From positions 9,356,501-9,420,500 of the forward strand of contig NC_091002.1 of NCBI RefSeq assembly GCF_041146395.1: DNA of 64,000 bases, given 5' to 3'. The stretch is from Eulemur rufifrons. Taxonomy: Eukaryota > Chordata > Mammalia > Primates > Lemuridae. Below are positions 24,701-36,700 of the stretch, in pieces (within the stretch, counting starts at the first letter, position 1; each line of letters starts with the position of its first letter). Both the position numbers and the translations under genes were made by a program. The notes under the pieces are model-generated. The model was given only the letters and a program-made list of their open reading frames with translations. It made no database searches and was not told the DNA's origin.

Positions 24701-27700
24701 CTGAATCTTCACATAAAGAACCCAATTACCTCTCACAATAGCAGCCATGGGCTCTGGCGGTCATTCCCTTCTTCATTTTCCAGATGAGGAAACCCGAGGC
24801 ACAGAGAGGTTAAGCCACTTTCTCAACCGCGTAGGTCAGGGTAGGATTCAAACCCAGGCCTGGGCTCTGAGGGCCTTGCTCTTACCCAGTTTCTCCGGAT
24901 CAGAACAACTCATTTTCTACAGTAAGGATTCCCAAACTTTATAATTTTTGCCATCTGCCAGCGCTACCACTATTTATGTAACAATTTTCTTGGGTTAGTT
25001 TACTTTTTTAATGCAAATTTATTTTAAGAATGAACCAAAGGCTCTGACCCTGAGGCTGACTGTTCACAAGGAAGATGGCAACGCCAGTGCTAAGAGCGTG
25101 TTCACCGCGGGGGTTAAACTGGTCCAGAGGGGAGAGGGTGGGTGAGGGAGGCGCTTTCCTTCGTAATCAGTGTTTGGCTCCAGCAGTCGGGACCACCTGT
25201 ACCAGGGGACAGTCTCCCCAGGTACGTCCAGGTTCTTCTCCTCTAATGGGAGCCCAGCATGCGGTCAGCCTCTGAAGAAACCCTTGAAGAATGTTAGTAA
25301 CAGGTCACACTCAGGACAAGCTCTGTCCTAGTTCCTAATTAACGCCTGGTTTCCCCTTGGACCTCAGCACTTGGCCCGAGTCTTGTCTCCGGAAAAGAAG
25401 TTCTTTTCCTTCCAGACACAAAGCTCAGCTCCCAGCACTGAGGGAAGCGGGTGCCAATGCGTGAAGAGCCACGGGGGCTCCCGCAGGCCGGCAGCCCAGA
25501 CGAGGGCTCGCTGGTGCACTCCAGCCCTGGAAGCCAGCCCCGAAAACAGCTGGTGCCCTGGCAGAACATTCGCCACTGGCTGGACAGACTTGTTTACCTC
25601 CCAGGGAAAGCCACAGAAGTGAGTCCTTTCCCTGGTGGAATTTGGAAAAGGATGTGGGTTTTAACCTTCTAAAAGCATTCACTTTTCCCTGTGGTTAAAA
25701 AGAAAAGTCACAGGATGTTTTCGAGGTTGTGCTCCAGGTCTACACGTCCCACGTGCCATCTGTTTGGTCTCTCTAGATTACTCTACACAGAAACAACAAA
25801 ACGCAGGGCCGCTAGCTAACTTCACACAGAAAGTTCCAGACCCTAGACGAAAGTTGGCGGTTGTCCTATTTCTCATGCTTTCCTGTGAGTCCATAGAATA
25901 TTCCAGATTAACACCTGGAGGAGAGTAAGCCCTGGAGGGAAGGTTTGCTCCGGATTAGGGTCACACTGTGGGGACCCAAAGGTCCCAGCCTGCAGAAGCA
26001 TAAAACTCTTAAGAACAGGAGGCTCCACAGCCCAGTATTGTGCTGGCAAATGTTTAACAACCAGTTTTCTTAGGGAAAAAGCCCTGATTTATAGCATTTA
26101 TGAGTTACCATGGTGCAAATATTTCCACCCTGGCTGACTTCAGGCTACCAGTATGACTCGCTGGACAAGGCTTCGGGAAGATAAGTTCACAGTGGCTCTG
26201 AGGAGCCCACAGGACACCGGCCCCAGCCCCGGGGGCTGCAGCACCACCACCCACGCCCACCCGCCCGGGGGCAGCCTGCTCCTCCCTCCTTGCAGCCACA
26301 CCCCAAAAACTGCCTGTAACCCCAACAGGGGCTGCCCTTAAAGTTCATTTGAACTGATTTTTCCCTTCATAAAAACAATAATTGTTGATAATTTATTTCA
26401 TTCCTTTTAATAACTCCATTTAATAATAATTCTAATAAAAATTTAAATAGCTAATTTGGAAGGAGGGGAGGAGACTCTTTTTCATTCCACCCCATGTTAC
26501 TGCCACTTCTGGGCCACAGTACCTCTGGGCCTGGCTTTAAGACGGCATTGAGGGTCACTGTAAGCTCAGGGATTGGACTTCCATAGACTGCGCTCTGCTC
26601 CTGGGCATGGAGTGAAGGGCAGAGAGCACACTCACATCGGCAGCCCTTGTCCCCAGGGCCACTGCACGTGGCTCTGCAGCTCATGCCAGCTCAAAGGTGC
26701 CAGCCCAAGGACACTGGCATCCACGCCAGGCCATGCACCCATTCGGACAGGGTGCCCTTCTGTAAGTCCACAAAAGTGTCCCCTTTTGCACCAGTGAAAA
26801 ATATGCCAAAAACCTCTCGCAAAACCTTAGATTGGAAAACTGTGCCACAATTTAGTCATAAAGTCCAGAAAACTAATAGGTTTATAATGCGAGAGAAAAG
26901 ACTGTCCTTTTTGAACACGGCTGGCCTGCGATGAATCCCCACCTGGAGGAACCCACCAGGGCTGGAATCCTAAGTTACAGGGTAAAGATCAGAGCCTGCT
27001 AGTTATAGCCCTGCACAGCCATGGTGGCCAAAGGCCTTTGCATACAGGAATGCCCTGAGGCTTCCGTCCCTGTATGAGGAGGAAGGCTCACCAGGACGTA
27101 TCCAGTGGCCTGGGATCTGGGAAGCCACAGGTGACTGCTCATGCTGTAGCAGTCAACTGCCCAGGCAACCCCAGTGGGGCTGCAAACACACCCCCACTCC
27201 CATGACTGCACTGGACCTGCCTGTGGTTGCCATGGCCTCTTCTCACTTGGCATCCGTCCCAGCCTCCCTAGGGTGCATCCTCCCCTTGCATCTGGGGTTC
27301 TGCACATGAACCAGCTTGCATCACGTAGCTGCACACGGGAGAGGCTAAAAGGTGTGCCGCTGCTTTGCTGTTGCTCAGTGTGGCTGGGAGACGCTGGGTT
27401 CTTCTGGAGAAGTCCCACTAGCTGTGAGGGTGCAGCAAAACCAGCAACACGGTGGCTTCCTGACCCCAGGACCAAAGCCACCGCAGTTTGTTTGGAAACT
27501 CAGCAGTGGCAGTGGGGTCTCTGGAGTCCCTTCTGATTGTGCCAGAGGAGGGTGCTGAGGGTCCACCCAGAGGCTGCTCGTCCTGCCTTCCAGAGTGTTG
27601 TAGGCACCCTGCCTAAATGCCCTTTCTGTTTAAAAGAGAGGCGGTAACTTCCCTTTTCTGCAACTGAACCCTGACAGACATGTTTCCAATGGGGCACACA

Positions 27701-30700
27701 GCCACATTGCCAAGGATGCATTTCAGATACAGGTTCCCGGGGCCCACGCGGAGATCCTGACTCAGCAGGGCCCAAGCAAGGCCTGGGCACTGAACTGTCA
27801 GAAACCCTCCCCTGGGGACGCTGAGGCACAGCCTGTGGCTAGAAGTCACTGCTTTAGATTCCAGCCAGAGATACATATGGCTGAAGCTGCCTGGCCGATT
27901 TCTCTGGCCTGTCCAGAGACCACAAGGAAGTCCTGAACATGTTTACATCTGGTGAGATTCTATGTGACCTTTTCTAAATTCCACATCTACGTTGCCTCAT
28001 TCCCTTGGTCAAGGCTTTTGTCTCCCAAAGCCTTCCTCCACAGAGAACCGGCATGGGACCGTGTAGGGCCAAACAGGGGACAGAGGAACCCATAGTATCT
28101 GCCAGCGGCCCAAAAACCTGTCTCCAGGCTTCTCAGAGGAGTTTGGCTGGATTTGTTGATGGGAAATTCAACCTCCTCACCCAGCCCGACCCCCTACTGT
28201 CACTGTGTTCAGATGAAGTCAAGACAGCCATGGGAGGGGGGGTCAGGAGAAGAATGAAGGGGAGGCCCCCGTTCTGAGGAGCAGCCAGCACTGTGCTGTC
28301 ACCCATCCCCTGGCACCAGTGACTCCACAGCCTTCGGCCCCACCTCCTGCAGCCAACCTGCAACCCTCCATGAGGGGGCTTGGAGCCCCCGGCACCGACA
28401 AGCTCCTTCCCCAGCTGGCATCAGTGTCTAATGAGTGTCCGCTCGTCCTCTGGGGCCCGCAGACAAGTGGAAGACATGGCCCTGGTCAGCGACAGCGCAT
28501 ATGGTCTGCATGCGGCAGAGCCTAGTCCGGGGCCCCCGGGATCATGTTTACTTAGAGCCTTGTGGAGGTTGGGAAGCCCGGGCTGCAGAGCGGCAGGGTC
28601 CCTGCACACCTGCACCTCCTCCCTCTCATGGCACCTGATATCAGATTCCTCAACACACCCCTGAGCCAATTCCGGCCTTTCCAGCTGTGTGAACTCCATA
28701 GTTCCTGAAGGTCTCTCGGCGTCAGGGTCCTGGGCTTTAAAACCGAGGGTGACCAAGAATATGAACTGAGATCATCGGTGTCCGATCCTGCCCAGAGAGC
28801 CAGGGGTGAGGGCAGCAAGGCGGGAGACTGGACACAGAGGAGACACCACGTGGCTTCGGGAAGACAGGGGGCTGGCACAGGAACCCCCATCCAGCCCTGC
28901 ATGCAGGCTGCTTACAGGGAAACAGGAGCTCTGGTGCCCAGTCAGGAGGCCTGAACACCCTCACCCCACAGCCCCCGGCCCAGGGCTGCACTGGGTGCCG
29001 GCCACAGGGCACGCTCGCTTCTGTCTGGGCTTTGGTCTTCATTCCATGTGTTGAACACCGAGTCTAACCCATGGTGACGCCTTCGCTCTGTGTCTGCCTA
29101 GCACGCAGGAGGAAGTGGAGGCGGAAGACAGAGGAACAGAAATGCGGCCCCCTGGGGGGAAGGGTGGGGGAGGAGGGGGAGGGATGGACAAGCCAAGCCA
29201 GAAGCTTCCACCCACCAGCCTCTGTGCTGGCCGAGCTGTCCTAATGGGAACTGGACACCGCCAGGCCACGGGATGCCACGGTGCAGCCCACAGCAAAGCT
29301 GTGAGTCAGGCTTAGCCGCTGTCTCAGTAAGCCTGCTGCTGACAAAGGCCTGTCATCTCCATGCAGCAGCCAGCACCAGAGGTGGCACTAGCGGCCTGTC
29401 CTTCCCGCTGGGGAGCTCTCCCCGCCCCCACCCCAAGCTTGCCCCTCCCCCAGCCAGCTGCTTCTCGCTCCCCAGTGGCCCCGGTGTGGCAGAACAGGGT
29501 TCACAAATGCAAGGCTCCAGCTCCAAGGGAGGTGTTTGCTCACGTGTGTGCTCCTGGGATTAAGCCTCTGCCACACTTTGCCCCAGAGAATGCTCAGAAA
29601 AGTCCCCATCAAAGAGATCTCCACGGACACAAAGACAAACTCACTCAGTGTGGGCTGCTCGCTGCAGTCTGAAGATACGGCCGTTCTAACGTGAAATTCT
29701 GAGAACCTTAGCTTGCCCAAAAGAATGACAGAGGAACATAAAGGGTCATATATAGAAAGACTTAAAACATTTCCCAGCGTCAACATCTGGAGCCCAAGTC
29801 TTAAGGAGAGGTAGACTCTGGTTTAACACCAGCATGTTCCAAGTAACCCGGGGTTTCTACCCCATTCTGGCTCCCAGGCGCCAACTGCAGACCAGGCGTT
29901 GCAACCCAAGCCACTCCGAAGGCTGCTCAGGGCTCCCTCCCCTCAGGTGGGAGCTGCGCCTGGACCCCCATAGGGCCCCTCTTCACCCCTTGCTCCTCGG
30001 GGTCAGCCCAGCTGTTTCCCCACAGGATCACTTGTCGGCCTCCCGGCAGTTAACGCCGCCCTGACTGCCCTGATACTTTAACAGAGGAGTTTGCTCACTA
30101 AGGTATTAGTTTGGGGGGAGCAGAAGAGCAAGGTGCAAGGATCAGGCTCTCAGGAGATGAGGCAGGGGTGCATTTTAGCTGCCACACTTGTTCCCGCAAG
30201 GTGACATCCTACTCAGTGTCGTGGCCCCTGAAAACGCCACCCCACCCCTCCTGGTCCCAGCAGCCACAGGGCCGCCCGGTGCCCTGCTCCTCTTCAGTCT
30301 GAAATCTCTGCTGACCTTGCTTCACCTGCAGCTGAAACAGACCCTCATCCTCCCAGACACCGTTCCGGGCTTTCACCCCGTGTGTCCCTCTCAACACTCC
30401 GCAGCACAGAGGAGGAGAAGCGTGACTCCATTGTGCAGCTAAGCAAATTCTTCCTCTAGGTCCACAGCCAGGGGACAGGGCAGCGTGGAGCATGGCCTCC
30501 CACCTCCACCATGTCTGCAGTGACTGCAGTGAGCCCACCCGTCCCCATTCCTGCCTTCATCAGGTTTCCCCTCCTCTGCTTCTCAAAACTCAACTCTCCC
30601 CAGCCTTCTCCTATCGGATGCCTATGGTAGGACTTCCCGCTTCCCATTGTACCCCAGGGACCTGCCACTTCTGTGACCTTCATAAGTGCCAAGTAAAGAC

Positions 30701-33700
30701 ACCAAGGCCAAGGGCAGAAACAAGCCTCCCAGGGAGGTGGCTCCCTCTTCCCAGATAAAGGGCCAGGCCCGTCTTGCACTTCCCTGAGGGCCTCTACACC
30801 AGGCGCCAGGCTGTGTAGACTCAGTAAGGCCCAGTGCCCGGCCCAGCACGCCCTCCTGGGTTTTCTCGAAGGTTTTCTCCCTCAAATTCCTGGCACCCCC
30901 CCCCCAAAGGGCTCTAAGGCGGGCAGGGTCAGGGGAGGCCTGACGTCCCTTCTGCTCCTCTGGACAGGAGTTTCTCACTGTGCACAACCCCACCCAATAA
31001 GAAGACCAGGACGAAACAGCCACAGAAATCACCCCCTCCAGTAGTTTCCACACTGGAGACCACACTCAGCCCCCCGGGAGGGCACATGATGCCTGTCCTT
31101 GCTGCTTCCTCACCACACGCTCAGGGGCCCAGCTCTCTGCCACCCCACCACACACAGCCCACCGGTGTCGGAGAAGGCTGGGAGCATCTCTCCTCTCTCT
31201 TACAGACAAGGACGCTGAGGCCCAGAGTGACAGGCCTGAGGCTGAGGCCACAGGGCTAGCCAGAGCTAAAACCTGGTCTTCTGGCTTAATTAAGATACTC
31301 TTGTTTGGCTCAGTTCAAGTTCAGACCCCTCTGCAGAGATCCTTGGACAAGAGATGTACTTGGTTCAGAGTCTTGGCCGACACCCTCAGCCAGGCACCCA
31401 CAGCCTGCTCCATGCCCTGGGTCCGTCCCCAGCCTGGAAACCCCTGGCCTAAACTCCCAGGCTCCAGGCAGGGAGAGGCACCCCAGGATGTGGGCAGGCA
31501 GAGGTCTTGAAGCCTCATTAATCTGCCAAGGCCCACCACCATCTTCCTGAAAGACAGGAATTTGCTCCTCTGCATGCCCACCCCCAAGGGTCTCTAGAGT
31601 CTGCCCAGTTGAACTAAGGTATGAAAAACAATCTTCTAAAATAGGCACCTGCTGGAGAAGTGCATGTGGACAGTCAGAGGGAGCTGCTGCCCAGGGTGCT
31701 GTCTGGCCACACAGCCTCGGGGGCCCCAGATTATCTGCACCCACCTCTCACCCTCCAGAGCCCCTGCCCTGCCCAGGGCTTGCCGACCCACCGGTTCACT
31801 AGGGGGGAGCAGCTGCTTTGGGCGGCTCTGGGCAGAGGAAGGCTGGAAATGGAGCCGGGGCTCTGGCCTCGGGTCACAGACTGCCCTCTTCCTGGGGATG
31901 GGCACTGACATCCCAGGCTGAGCCCCTGGAAGGCCAAGGGCTCCTGCCCCTTCACCTCCCAGTGGGGAGTGAGCACCACATTTACGAAGGAGGCAGCTGG
32001 ACAAAACCACAGTCGAAGAGGTTCTCCTCCTTCCAGAGTCCCGCAGCCAGCGCCGGCACAAGGCCCAGCCTCATCGCCCAGCTATGATGCCTAACACAGT
32101 ACTGGAATCTGGTAAGTAACAAACAGCAGCTACAGCATAATCAGCACAATCCCTCCTCTCCTTGTGCCAACACTCTAGAGTCCCCCATTTCAGTTATGAT
32201 AATCACCCCCATTGTACAGCTAGGAAAATCATGCCCTGGGAGATCACGCGCTTCCTAAGGTCACCAGCCAGGAGGATGGCGCTCAACCAGAATGTGCCTC
32301 CTTCTGTTGACCGGGTGCCACGAGGGCCTGAGGAAGTGCAGGCTGCAGATCCACCACACACAGGGCAAAGGCTGCCAGCGCCTTCCCAGGGGTGCAGCCG
32401 CCCGTGCTGAACAGCCACCTGTGAGGCTGAGAGTTGGCAGTTTCTTTCTCCAGGTCACCAGAGACTCTCCTGGGGGCTTGTTGACACACAGACTTCCTGG
32501 ACACTTGCAAGCATCCTGGTACCCAGGAAACTGCATTGCCACCATCATCCCAACCTTTGTCAGTCCATAGGGTCTCTTTAACTGTGGGTTTGGACTTTGA
32601 TCTCCAGTTGACAAGGGCTGTGACCATCCTGCGGCACCCTGGGTGCCACCGCATGAGGCACCTGGGCAGGAAAGCACTTTGCTCTGTGGCAGTGTGTGTG
32701 TCTGCTGGCAGGACAACCAGCGCCAGTGTCTGGGGGCTTTCCTTGGAGAGGGGAAGAAGAAAACCTCATGTCAAAACCTAAAATGACGAGGAAAATAATT
32801 AACCTGTGTCCCTCAATACGAGCTGTATGTACACTTTTCACTCAAACACTAAATAGAAATAGTCACCTGGTCTCACGCCTGTCTAAGGTCTGCAAAACCA
32901 TTTTGGACTAAGTCTGTTTATTTTTAGAGAGAGAGAATAATAAATACTTCGCTGTACTCATAAATTTGTCTCTGGCCCAGGGCTGCTTCGGTGCACTGGC
33001 TGCAGGCCTGAGAACTCCCACGTGGTTGGCATGTGACCGCACACCTCAGCAGGCTGGCCCGTGCCCAGCTCACACACGGCCTGAGGCTGCTTCACACTAA
33101 CTCGGTGTGCACATGGTGGCATCCAGCCCAGGGGCTGCCGCACACGGTCTGCCTGCCATGGGGTCCAGGCACACCTGAGACAGTGAGGGAAGGGAATTAG
33201 CCCTCGGGGAGCACCATGGATGGACCTGCTCACTGCCGGGCCTCCGGGTGTCCAGGTAGCCCCTCAGCACCCCCAGCCCCCGACACATGGTTTTCATCTT
33301 TTACTAGGGAATCGCTCCCACGGCTGCAGCCCCCAGTTCCTTTCCAGAGGTTTGTTCACGCACAGACGGAGGTGCGCCAGCGATAGGGAAGCAGTCGAAC
33401 TGCTAGTAAACTCAAGCAGCCACTTGGTGACCTGGGGTAGACGGAGAGATGTGGCAATAAAGGACACACCTGGGGACATCATGGGCCTGAGATATCCACG
33501 TAAGAGAAGTGGAGCCCTAAGCAAAGGGGGCTTTAATGGAGAACCGACATCCTGCACAGAGGGACCCCAAAGCCTCCGAGCAAGGCAGTCCCCTGTGGGA
33601 AGCAGCTCTGGGAAGCCCCGTCTAAGCCTACGACGCATGCTCGGTGTCCAGAAGGGTTCTTGGCACATGCAATCTGCTTAAGGAATCAAAGAATAGAAAT

Positions 33701-36700
33701 ATCAGCTTTTAATAAAAACTGTTCAAAGACAATGGTATTTATTGTCCCACTCTCATAAGGGTGAGTGGACTGGGCTGGTTTTATTGCTCCAGCACATATT
33801 TTGTGCAGCTTGTGTCGTGTTTACTTTTCCTGGGATGAGAGAACATTTCCAAAGCTGAAACACACTCCTTGGTACTCAGACAGTCCCTCCCCCGGAGCCA
33901 GACACAGGCACGGGAGACTGGGCCAAACGCCTCCTCTATACCTCCAGCGTTCATGACGTTTGTTGCAAAAGCCCCAGTTCCTTCTATGGGAATCTACAGA
34001 CATTAAGCGCTGCCAAGTGAACTGAGAAGGCCAGGACTCCTCCCAAGCTGGGTGATCCTGCAGCTAACTGTCCCAGCAGGGGTGTTGGGCGTGTTGTCCC
34101 AGCAAACAGACGGGGCGGCCCAGGTTGCCTGCTGGGCACCGAGACCCCACCAGGGGACACACAGTACCTGTAGGTGATCCTCACTTCGGTTCCAGGTTCA
34201 TCTCGCTCCCAGATCAAAGCCACACTCTCAGGGGACTTCTGGACATGCTGATCCAAGCAGTTGACTGTACAAAAACAGGTTTTGCAGATGTTACAATTGG
34301 TGCTTTCAGAGTGAGAATCCAGATGGGTGGTGGGGGGTTTCTAGCTTGCTGAGGAGCCTTGCTCTGCACCCGCTGAGAGGGACTCTGCCCTTATCCATGG
34401 AGAGGTTTCTACCTCTTCGCAAGAAGGATGATTGTCAGAGCTGCGAAAACAAAGATGGTCACTACACAAGCACCATCCCAAAGGCGTGAGGTGATTTCCC
34501 ACCAATATTCTGAAGTGGTCACTTCATGCCAGTGGTCCCAACCCTGGCTGTACATTGGCCTCCCCTGGGCCACCCCCCGCCACCAGTGGGCCCCGGGCTT
34601 TCAAAGCTCCTGGATGGTTCTGATGTGTGGCCAGGGGCGGACACCACAGCAGCACTGCTGGAAAGAGCACGGGGCACGCAGGACGCTCCCGCTCCAGTGC
34701 GCGGCTGCTGCGGCTGCTCCCCGGGACCCAGGGGGGTCTGCCCCAGGGTGGAGGTGCAAGCCCAGATGAGAGGCCGGGTCCTCTCTCATGTGTTTGACCA
34801 GAACCCTAGAAACCAGCCCCTGCTCCAAGAAGTGACTCAACAGTAGGGAAATGCCATCCTGGTTTTCCAGAAGCCTCTGCTCCCCTGCTCTCCATTACCC
34901 AAGATCACATGACTTCCCACAGAAACAGAAGGTCAGTTCTGCCGTTTACTGTAAACCTGGGGGTTGCCGGCTCGCGTGCGTTGGCACCCTGCTCGGTGTT
35001 CATTGGTCTCAAAGGTGAGCCTGGCTCGGGCCGGCAAATGCTCAGCCCTTCTCCACCCCAAAGCCAGGTGATCACGACGCACTTTCCCACAGCGGGGCCC
35101 CAGGTGTGTGGAGAAAGTGAGTCCTGTGAACAGCTTCGGGGTCAGCAGCCACCTCACCTGGTCTCTCAGGGTCACCCCAGTGTCCCATATATAAATTAGC
35201 CCCCCAAACATTTAATAAATGAAGATAGATGCCAGGGGAAAAAATTACTAATACTAATAACTGACAGAGGAGAAAAGTTCTTTGAACTACTAGAAAAATA
35301 GAAGAGAAGGAATGCCAGAAAAGTAGAAGAGAAGAAAACCGAGAGGAAGGGGCTCAGTGGCAGACCTGGATTTATACACCAAATCCACCATCAGTGTGAG
35401 TGTGTGTGTGCGCACAACATGTGTACACACGCACACGTGTAAACCCCACATGAGGCCCTCACCAGGGTCTCCGGTGACGTTTGCAGCCACAGCCCACAGG
35501 CACCCAGGCTCTGTGACCTCGCCACCATCAAGCAGGTGGGCAGGGTGGTTGCTCTCTGCTCCAGCACAACATGGTTTATTACTCCACCCCCTGGAAGCCT
35601 TCCCCATTTTCCCAAATGATTTTTCTGGGTGACGGGGGGTCTTTTAGGAGCACGGGGGAGAGGGCGTATAAACCCTGCAATGGTTTGTTCAACCAGTCTC
35701 CTGGGCGCCACTTCTGCTCCAGGCACCCTGCGGAGTGCAAAGGGAAACACAGGGACAGACGCTCAGCCCCTGCCATGGGTGCAGGAGACAGATGCAACCA
35801 AGAAACATGTGAAAGTAACCAACAAACACAAGGTACGCTGCGGCAGGCATCGTGACCAAACAGGAGCACGGAGCTGAATCTACCCTGAGAAGGCAAACCC
35901 AAGGAAGAGCCACCTGACACTGAAACAATAATGACCATAAGTGGCTCCATGTAGACAGCGCCCCCTGTGGGCCAGAAGAAGGGACCATCAGTATCTCTTA
36001 CAGCTGGGAAGAGAGGCCCAGAGAGGTTAAGCAGCCTGCCCAAGGCCACACAGTGGCAGAGCTGGATTCAACGCAGGCAGATCAGCTCCAGAGTCTACGC
36101 CGACACCCTGCCCTCCACTGCCAGCCTGTAACAGTCCAGCCAGGCAGTGAAGACTGCTCTAAGAACAGGAGGGAGAAGGGTGAGCCCTGCCAGCAAGGCA
36201 AGGACAATTCAGGTAGGTGAGAGGAACAAGGAAACTAGGACGGAGATGGAAGAACAGCAAGGCTGCCAGGGAGAAGGTTAGTAGCTGGCGTAGCAAACAT
36301 GAGGCAGCCTGGCCCACAGGCTGAGTTCAGCTTACAGATGTGCCGAGTCTGACTGGCGTGTACGTGTATGTGTCTGTGTGTGCACACGTGTGTGTGTATG
36401 TATGTGTGAGCATGCTATTCCAGTCCAATATTTTAAAATCAAGAGTTTTCACACTAAAACTATGGATTTCTGGCTTCTGAACAATTAGCAGAGAGGCCAC
36501 CCCTCATGGTGGCCCTGTCCCCCAGCTGCCGGCCTGTCCCCTTCAGTGACTCTGGGTAGGTTATGGCAAGCCTGGCAAGGCCTGGCCGAGGACGGACACT
36601 GCAGAAAGACTCCGAGGAGGACCAGACTTGGGGAAGACCATGCAGGAGAAGTGGCCCTGCAGAAGGAGGCCATGGCTGGCTTGTGCACAGGGGCCTGAGT

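Larger units (their letters stand above)
18872..34167 (-). other. ACSS1 intron 2
   Basis: 15.3-kb intron, mostly unique-looking sequence with only small old repeats: L2 (22690-22830), MIRs (24755-24880, 31185-31265, 32180-32300) and MER5A-like (27685-27860). No Alu, no additional exon and no RNA gene were recognised. Short ORFs in CpG-poor sequence here lack family resemblance. Confidence 0.8.

Noticed and set aside
24171..24704. 177-codon plus-strand ORF in intron 2
   Set aside because: Pro/Leu/Ser-rich translation with no domain; typical of C-rich intronic sequence.
34147..34160. CCACCAGGGGACAC as a CTCF site beside ACSS1 exon 2
   Set aside because: The critical GGC is altered to GAC, which usually weakens binding strongly.
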